Shown here: positions 60,107 through 64,000 of the stretch, piece after piece
Layout of the letters: each line of letters begins with the position of its first letter
Numbering within the stretch: position 1 is the stretch's first letter
DNA from: Alicyclobacillus kakegawensis NBRC 103104
GTDB lineage: Bacteria; Bacillota; Bacilli; Alicyclobacillales; Alicyclobacillaceae
Reading direction: 5' to 3'
Length of the DNA: 64,000 nt
Assembly (NCBI RefSeq): GCF_001552655.1
Contig: NZ_BCRP01000012.1
Span: forward strand, 1 to 64,000
Program-made: the position numbers and the translations under genes
Notes under the pieces: model-generated
Told to the model about the DNA's origin: nothing
Database searches by the model: none
What the model saw: the letters and a program-made list of their open reading frames with translations, nothing else

Positions 60107-60135
60107 TAGACAATGTCTTGTTGATTTGCTATAGT
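60107..60135 (+). promoter_or_regulatory. Strong promoter of the sugar ABC importer, with palindrome
   Basis: TAGACA (60107) and TATAGT (60130) are 17 nt apart, with TGC making an extended -10, a near-ideal sigma-A promoter. The palindrome AGACA-A-TGTCT (60108-60118) covers the -35 box and could bind a regulator. A leader of about 240 nt precedes the binding-protein gene. Confidence 0.65.
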
Positions 60136-60381
60136 CTACACGTCAAGAATTGTTTATTTGTGTTCTGGTGTTGTTGAATGAACTAGAATTTGGGGGTGAG
60201 AGGAGCTGTATCGCTGGGGAAGACTCCAAGGATGTTCTCTGTCTAGAGACGGTTTCCTCAGCGGATAGGCTGATATTGTAGTTTCACGAGTCGGTTGCGC
60301 GTGGATTGTGGCCAGTTTCAGTGTTGGGTCAGAACGAGGATGTCTATTTTACGTTTACGGGCAGTCAAGGGGGGTTGTGTT

Positions 60382-61935
60382 GTGAAGCAGCGTATGTTGA
60401 AAGCGGCTTCGATATGTATGTTGGGTTCTTTAGTGACTCTCGCGGGCTGTGGGACCGAAAGCAACAGCAACAATGCAAGCCAAGTCACCAGTGGGGGGAA
60501 AGCTGCCAGCACGAAGCAGGTGCAGGCGCCCTTTCCTGGATGGGTGAAAGGTTTGCCAAAGATCACAGCACCAGAGGGGTTCAACTGGAAACAGTTTGCC
60601 GGTACACATTTGACTTTGATATCAGAGAATACGCCGCCATCTTCCGCGTTAGCAGATAATATCAAGCAGTTCGAAAAGGTCACAGGAATTACTGTGACGA
60701 TAGAACAAAGTGACCTGAACACGGTGGCGCAAAAAGTGGCCTTGGACTTTGCTGCAAAATCGGACAAGTACCAGCTTATTTACGCGGATCCCTATCAGAT
60801 TTTGTCCAAGTACTCATATGACTTCGTGGACTTGAACACGTTCAATAATGACCCTAATTTGCCTCACATTCCTGGTGGTTTAAAGGACTTTATCCAAAGC
60901 CAGTTGTTCGTGGACGGATATATGGGCAACATGCAACATCTTTACGCGGTGCCATATGACTGTCCAACCATGATTCTCTTCTATCGCAAGGACATCTTTG
61001 ACAACCCAACGTACAAGGCTATGTTCAAGAAGGAAGAGGGCTTCGATTGGACTCCTGGCCCGAATTTGACGTGGCAGCAGTATTATACAATTGAAAAGTG
61101 GATCAACCAGAAAATAAAGCAAGGCGTTATCAAGGGAGTCAAGTACGCTGCCGGAGATCAAGCCAAACAATATGACTCCCTGCAGTGCGATTTCAGTGAT
61201 CTTTTAGCCGCGTATGGTGGAGACTATTTTAAGTCTTCGAGCCTCGGTAGCCTTGGTGCTGCGAATCCGGGACCGTCTGCGATGGATTCGTCGAAAGCGA
61301 TTGCGGCTGCCACTATGTACAAGAACATTGTTCAAGCTGCCGCTCCGGGTAGTACGTCGTGGGATTGGAACGGACTCGCTGAAGCTTTCGCCGCCGGTGA
61401 TATTGCTATGGCGCCAGAATGGCACGAAGATGCCTCTATGATGGAGAACCCGGCCAAGTCGAAGGTTGTGGGTAAGGTTGGATACGCCATCCTACCACAC
61501 GGTCCGGCTCGCAGCGCGAACATCTTTGGTGGCACCGGTATTGGAATTAACAAGAACGCGACATCCGAGGAACAAAAGGCTGCTTGGCTGTTTATAGTCT
61601 GGGCCACTTCGCCGCAATCGCAGTACATGATTCTGAAATCTAAGGATGGTGGAGAAACACCGACCCGTTACTCCGTATACAACCTGCCTGAAATTAAGAA
61701 GGGCATGACGCCTGGAACGCCGGAATCCAAGGAAATGCCCAATCTGTTGGCCATGAAGGCAACGCTGGAGGCGTGGAAGTCGCAGAATGTGTACATGCGC
61801 CCGAAGATCCCGCAGTGGCCGCAGGTGGACTCTATTGTGTTTACCGAGTTATCTAAGATGCTGGCAAACGAAGAAACACCGGCTCAGGCGATGAAAAATA
61901 TCGCGCAGCAGACCAACCAGTTGACCGGTCAATAA
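60382..61935 (+). CDS. Sugar ABC transporter solute-binding lipoprotein (family 1)
   Basis: The 517-aa product has a lipoprotein signal (Lys/Arg start, hydrophobic core, LVTLAGC at about residue 22) followed by a Ser/Asn/Gly-rich linker and a family-1 extracellular binding fold (THLTLISENTPPSSALADNI near 75, YAVPYDCPTMILFYRKDIF near 200, WPQVDSIVFTE near the end). Such proteins bind mono- or oligosaccharides or polyols for import. GTG 60382 follows AAGGGGGG; longer frames upstream lack this. The permease genes follow after a stem-loop. Confidence 0.87.
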   Translation: MKQRMLKAASICMLGSLVTLAGCGTESNSNNASQVTSGGKAASTKQVQAPFPGWVKGLPKITAPEGFNWKQFAGTHLTLISENTPPSSALADNIKQFEKVTGITVTIEQSDLNTVAQKVALDFAAKSDKYQLIYADPYQILSKYSYDFVDLNTFNNDPNLPHIPGGLKDFIQSQLFVDGYMGNMQHLYAVPYDCPTMILFYRKDIFDNPTYKAMFKKEEGFDWTPGPNLTWQQYYTIEKWINQKIKQGVIKGVKYAAGDQAKQYDSLQCDFSDLLAAYGGDYFKSSSLGSLGAANPGPSAMDSSKAIAAATMYKNIVQAAAPGSTSWDWNGLAEAFAAGDIAMAPEWHEDASMMENPAKSKVVGKVGYAILPHGPARSANIFGGTGIGINKNATSEEQKAAWLFIVWATSPQSQYMILKSKDGGETPTRYSVYNLPEIKKGMTPGTPESKEMPNLLAMKATLEAWKSQNVYMRPKIPQWPQVDSIVFTELSKMLANEETPAQAMKNIAQQTNQLTGQ

Positions 61936-61970
61936 TCCGCAGGTACTGCAGGTACTAAAGTATGCAAGAA

Positions 61971-62017
61971 AGAACAATAGGGTTCAGGCTTATTGATGCA
62001 CTGGACCCTGTTGTTCT
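61971..62017 (+). other. Intergenic stem-loop after the sugar-binding-protein gene
   Basis: Two 17-nt arms (61971-61987 and 62001-62017; core GGGTTCAG with CTGGACCC) pair with only two G-U wobbles around 13 nt, 35 nt after the stop codon and 24 nt before the permease start. As with the Opp-type importer, this probably raises binding-protein expression over permease expression. Confidence 0.6.
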
Positions 62018-62040
62018 CGTGAAAGGGGCGTAGCAACAAC

Positions 62041-62973
62041 GTGGAATCGAATGCAAGCGAAGTGCGTAGCGATCACATGCTGTCGGTTGCTGGGCCCAAA
62101 GTCACTCGTAGACGGAAGCGCAGCAATACAACAGAGATATGGATGCTAACGCCGTCCATTGTCATCCTAGCCGTCATCAGCATGGTTCCATTTTTCTACA
62201 TGATCTATGCCAGTCTAATGAATTACACGGTGAACCCGGATCAGCCGACGTTTTACCAGTTGCACAATTGGGTTTCGATATTGCGAGATTCGACTTATTG
62301 GCACTCATGGGAACGAACGGCGATATTTGTTATCATCGGCTTGGCAGTAGAGTTACTGGTCGGGACCGGAATTGCACTGGCCATCTACCATATTCCAAAA
62401 GGCCGCAATTTAATCGTTACATTGTGGATGCTACCGCTGTTTGTGGCACCTATCGTCACCGGTTTACTCGGCAGGTTCCTGCTTAACACTACGTATGGTA
62501 TGTACGCGTGGTTTTTACAATTGGTTGGCATAAAGACGGATATCCTGGGTACCACCTCTACGGCAATGCCGGCCATTATTCTAATGGACGTATGGGAGTG
62601 GACGCCCTTAATCACAATTATTGTCTTGGCTGGGCTGCAGTCGATGCCGGAGGAACCGCTAGAAGCGGCGGACGTAGACGGGGCGAACTATTGGGCCAAG
62701 CTCCGTTACGTAATCTTGCCCCTGGTGTCGCGAACTATTGTCGTGGCACTATTGATTCGGTCGATGGATATCCTCCGTTATGTGGATACTATTCTCATTA
62801 CTACGGAGGGGGGGCCCGCCGACTCCACTAAGACTATTGGTTACTATCTGGTTCAGGTCGCATTCCAATTCCAAGACTTCGGTCGAGCCGCAGCTATCGG
62901 TTTTACCATGTTAATTGTGAGTATTTTCTTGGGCAGGACGTTCATTCGGATCTTCGCGAGGGGTGAGCAGTGA
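62041..62973 (+). CDS. Sugar ABC transporter permease (MalF/UgpA-like)
   Basis: The 310-aa protein has a basic N-terminus, six helices starting at WMLTPSIVILAVISMVPFFY, and the EAA loop with LEAADVDGANYWAKLRYVILP (split here: EAADVDGAN then the Leu-Pro end), which docks the ATPase. It forms the channel with the next permease. Its gene starts at GTG 62041 and overlaps the next by ATGA. No ATPase gene follows within the window; such importers commonly share a MsmX/UgpC-type ATPase encoded elsewhere. Confidence 0.9.
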   Translation: MESNASEVRSDHMLSVAGPKVTRRRKRSNTTEIWMLTPSIVILAVISMVPFFYMIYASLMNYTVNPDQPTFYQLHNWVSILRDSTYWHSWERTAIFVIIGLAVELLVGTGIALAIYHIPKGRNLIVTLWMLPLFVAPIVTGLLGRFLLNTTYGMYAWFLQLVGIKTDILGTTSTAMPAIILMDVWEWTPLITIIVLAGLQSMPEEPLEAADVDGANYWAKLRYVILPLVSRTIVVALLIRSMDILRYVDTILITTEGGPADSTKTIGYYLVQVAFQFQDFGRAAAIGFTMLIVSIFLGRTFIRIFARGEQ

Positions 62974-63818
62974 TGGGCAGGAGTCGTGCTGGAAAGAAGC
63001 GGAGTTCCGTGGGAACAACTCTCATTTATATCATCGTCGTCATCGCGCTTATATGGGCGTTATTGCCAATTCTTTGGATGGTTCTCTCGTCGTTAAAGAC
63101 ACAAGCAGGAATGTTCTCAATGCCTCCGAAATTCTTTTTTAAGCCTACATTTGACACGTATCGTCAGATGTTCTCATCGACCGGGAATTTCGGACATTAC
63201 CTGTGGAACAGTGTGGTAGCGTCGGTATTGTCCACAATCATTTCCCTGGTCTTGGGGACACTAGGTGGCTTCGCTCTCGCACGAGGGAATTTCAAGCGCG
63301 AAAGTGATCTTTCTTTTTGGGTGATTAGTACACGCATGGCACCTATCCCGGCTGTAATGCTGCCCTTGTATTTGATGTTCTCCAAGCTTGGCCTCATTGG
63401 CACTATGACGGGGCTGGTATTCGCCTATACGACATTCAATCTTCCATTTGCATTATGGATCATGATGACCTTCTTCAGGGACATCCCGCCGGCACTTGAG
63501 GAGGCAGGGATGGTGGACGGGTGCAGTAAGTTTGAGGCATTCTGGAGGGTAACGTTACCTATGGCGGCTCCCGGTTTGGTGGCAACTGGCATTCTGTGCT
63601 TGATGTTTGCCTGGAATGACTATTCATTCGCCTCCGTGTTTACTGGGCAGAGCACGCAGACTGTACCGGTTGCAGCGTCCTTGCTAGTTTCTCAGGAAGG
63701 TGTCCAATGGGGACAGGCGATGGCCACGGGGACCATCATCATCCTGCCGATGGTGATTGCCGGTATCTTCGTCCGTAAGTACCTGGTGCGCGGTCTTTCG
63801 ATGGGAGCAGTGAAATGA
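62970..63818 (+). CDS. Sugar ABC transporter permease (MalG/UgpE-like)
   Basis: The 282-aa protein has a basic start and six helices (first YIIVVIALIWALLPILWMVL) with the EAA loop LEEAGMVDGCSKFEAFWRVT and the C-terminal TGTIIILPMVIAGIFV helix. It pairs with the upstream permease, starting in an ATGA overlap. The next gene, after 88 bp, encodes another zinc dehydrogenase, so imported substrate is probably oxidised. Confidence 0.9.
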   Translation: MMGRSRAGKKRSSVGTTLIYIIVVIALIWALLPILWMVLSSLKTQAGMFSMPPKFFFKPTFDTYRQMFSSTGNFGHYLWNSVVASVLSTIISLVLGTLGGFALARGNFKRESDLSFWVISTRMAPIPAVMLPLYLMFSKLGLIGTMTGLVFAYTTFNLPFALWIMMTFFRDIPPALEEAGMVDGCSKFEAFWRVTLPMAAPGLVATGILCLMFAWNDYSFASVFTGQSTQTVPVAASLLVSQEGVQWGQAMATGTIIILPMVIAGIFVRKYLVRGLSMGAVK

Positions 63819-63906
63819 TGTCTACGCATGACCACTGTGGCTAATTAGCAAACAGTCGAGTGGCGTAATTATACATGCGAAACAGAAATAAGGGAGGGAA
63901 AGCGAG

Positions 63907-64000
63907 ATGGCTATCGAAGTTAAGTCTACCTCGTCTACCGTAACCCAGGTGCCCAAGCAGATGTGTGCTGCCGTGTTGGAGCGACCGTTTCAGGTGAGTA
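63907..64000 (+). CDS. Zinc-dependent dehydrogenase, N-terminal part only
   Basis: The window ends 31 codons into this gene. The visible N-terminus (a polar 18-residue lead, then MCAAVLERPFQV) matches the start of medium-chain alcohol/polyol dehydrogenases, which begin K-A-A-V-L. AAGGGAGGGAAAG precedes the ATG. It would be the third such dehydrogenase in the window, directly after the importer. The family call rests on a few residues. Confidence 0.5.
   Translation, partial: MAIEVKSTSSTVTQVPKQMCAAVLERPFQVS

Noticed and set aside
1-64000. tRNA, rRNA, riboswitch, insertion sequence and CRISPR signals
   Set aside because: Read for clover-leaf ends, transposase motifs, terminal repeats and spaced direct repeats; none convincing were found.

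Overview
The window reads as chromosomal DNA of a moderately GC-rich, spore-former-type Firmicute (Bacillota), most likely an Alicyclobacillus-like lineage. The evidence is strong AGGAGG-type ribosome sites, frequent GTG/TTG starts, a DUF4179-type anti-sigma pair, a LutR-LutABC lactate operon, a YqjM/NamA-type ene-reductase, CcpA cre-like boxes, and sugar ABC transporters without their own ATPase. The genus is an inference from gene content. No rRNA, tRNA, CRISPR array, insertion sequence or prophage was seen.

Layout. (1) 0.1-4.7 kb, minus strand: an ECF sigma factor and membrane anti-sigma partner in a long out-of-frame overlap, then a decaprenyl-phosphate phosphoribosyltransferase-like UbiA enzyme coupled to a GT-C membrane glycosyltransferase. 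(2) 5.2-15.6 kb, plus strand: a hexuronate operon (FGGY kinase, DeoR regulator, catalytically degenerate M24 protein, uxaA, iolB-like cupin, uxaB, kdgK, kdgA, uxuA) leading from altronate and mannonate to pyruvate and glyceraldehyde-3-phosphate. The uronate isomerase and a dedicated transporter are missing. (3) 15.7-21.3 kb: a flavin monooxygenase and a SWIM/SNF2 helicase pair (YwqB/YwqA type). (4) 21.6-25.9 kb: a zinc dehydrogenase, TIM-barrel isomerase and ACS-family MFS transporter, with a convergent LysR regulator. (5) 26.5-33.9 kb: a YdjC/ChbG-like deacetylase divergent from an AraC regulator, a heterodimeric ABC exporter coupled to a sugar isomerase, and an RpiR regulator.

(6) 34-50.8 kb: the most interesting region. 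A secreted DUF4855 protein coupled to a metallophosphoesterase lies divergent from a run containing nanE, a ROK kinase, three Gfo/Idh/MocA dehydrogenases, two TIM-barrel isomerase/lyase-like proteins and a complete Opp/Dpp-type ABC importer, followed by a glycerophosphodiesterase and MgtC. The mix of a glycoside-type secreted protein, importer, NAD-dependent sugar oxidoreductases and metal TIM barrels suggests import and oxidative (3-keto-type) breakdown of an amino-sugar-containing glycan. This is an inference.

(7) 50.8-54.5 kb, minus strand: lutR-lutA-lutB-lutC, translationally coupled, with palindromic operators and a cre box upstream. (8) 54.9-57.7 kb: an acyl-CoA synthetase and NamA, convergent around a terminator. 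(9) 58.2-64 kb: an HxlB-like isomerase, a zinc dehydrogenase, a sugar ABC importer (binding protein and two permeases) and the start of another zinc dehydrogenase, which looks like a polyol or sugar uptake and oxidation system. By eye the two ends of the window are more AT-rich than the uronate and helicase regions.
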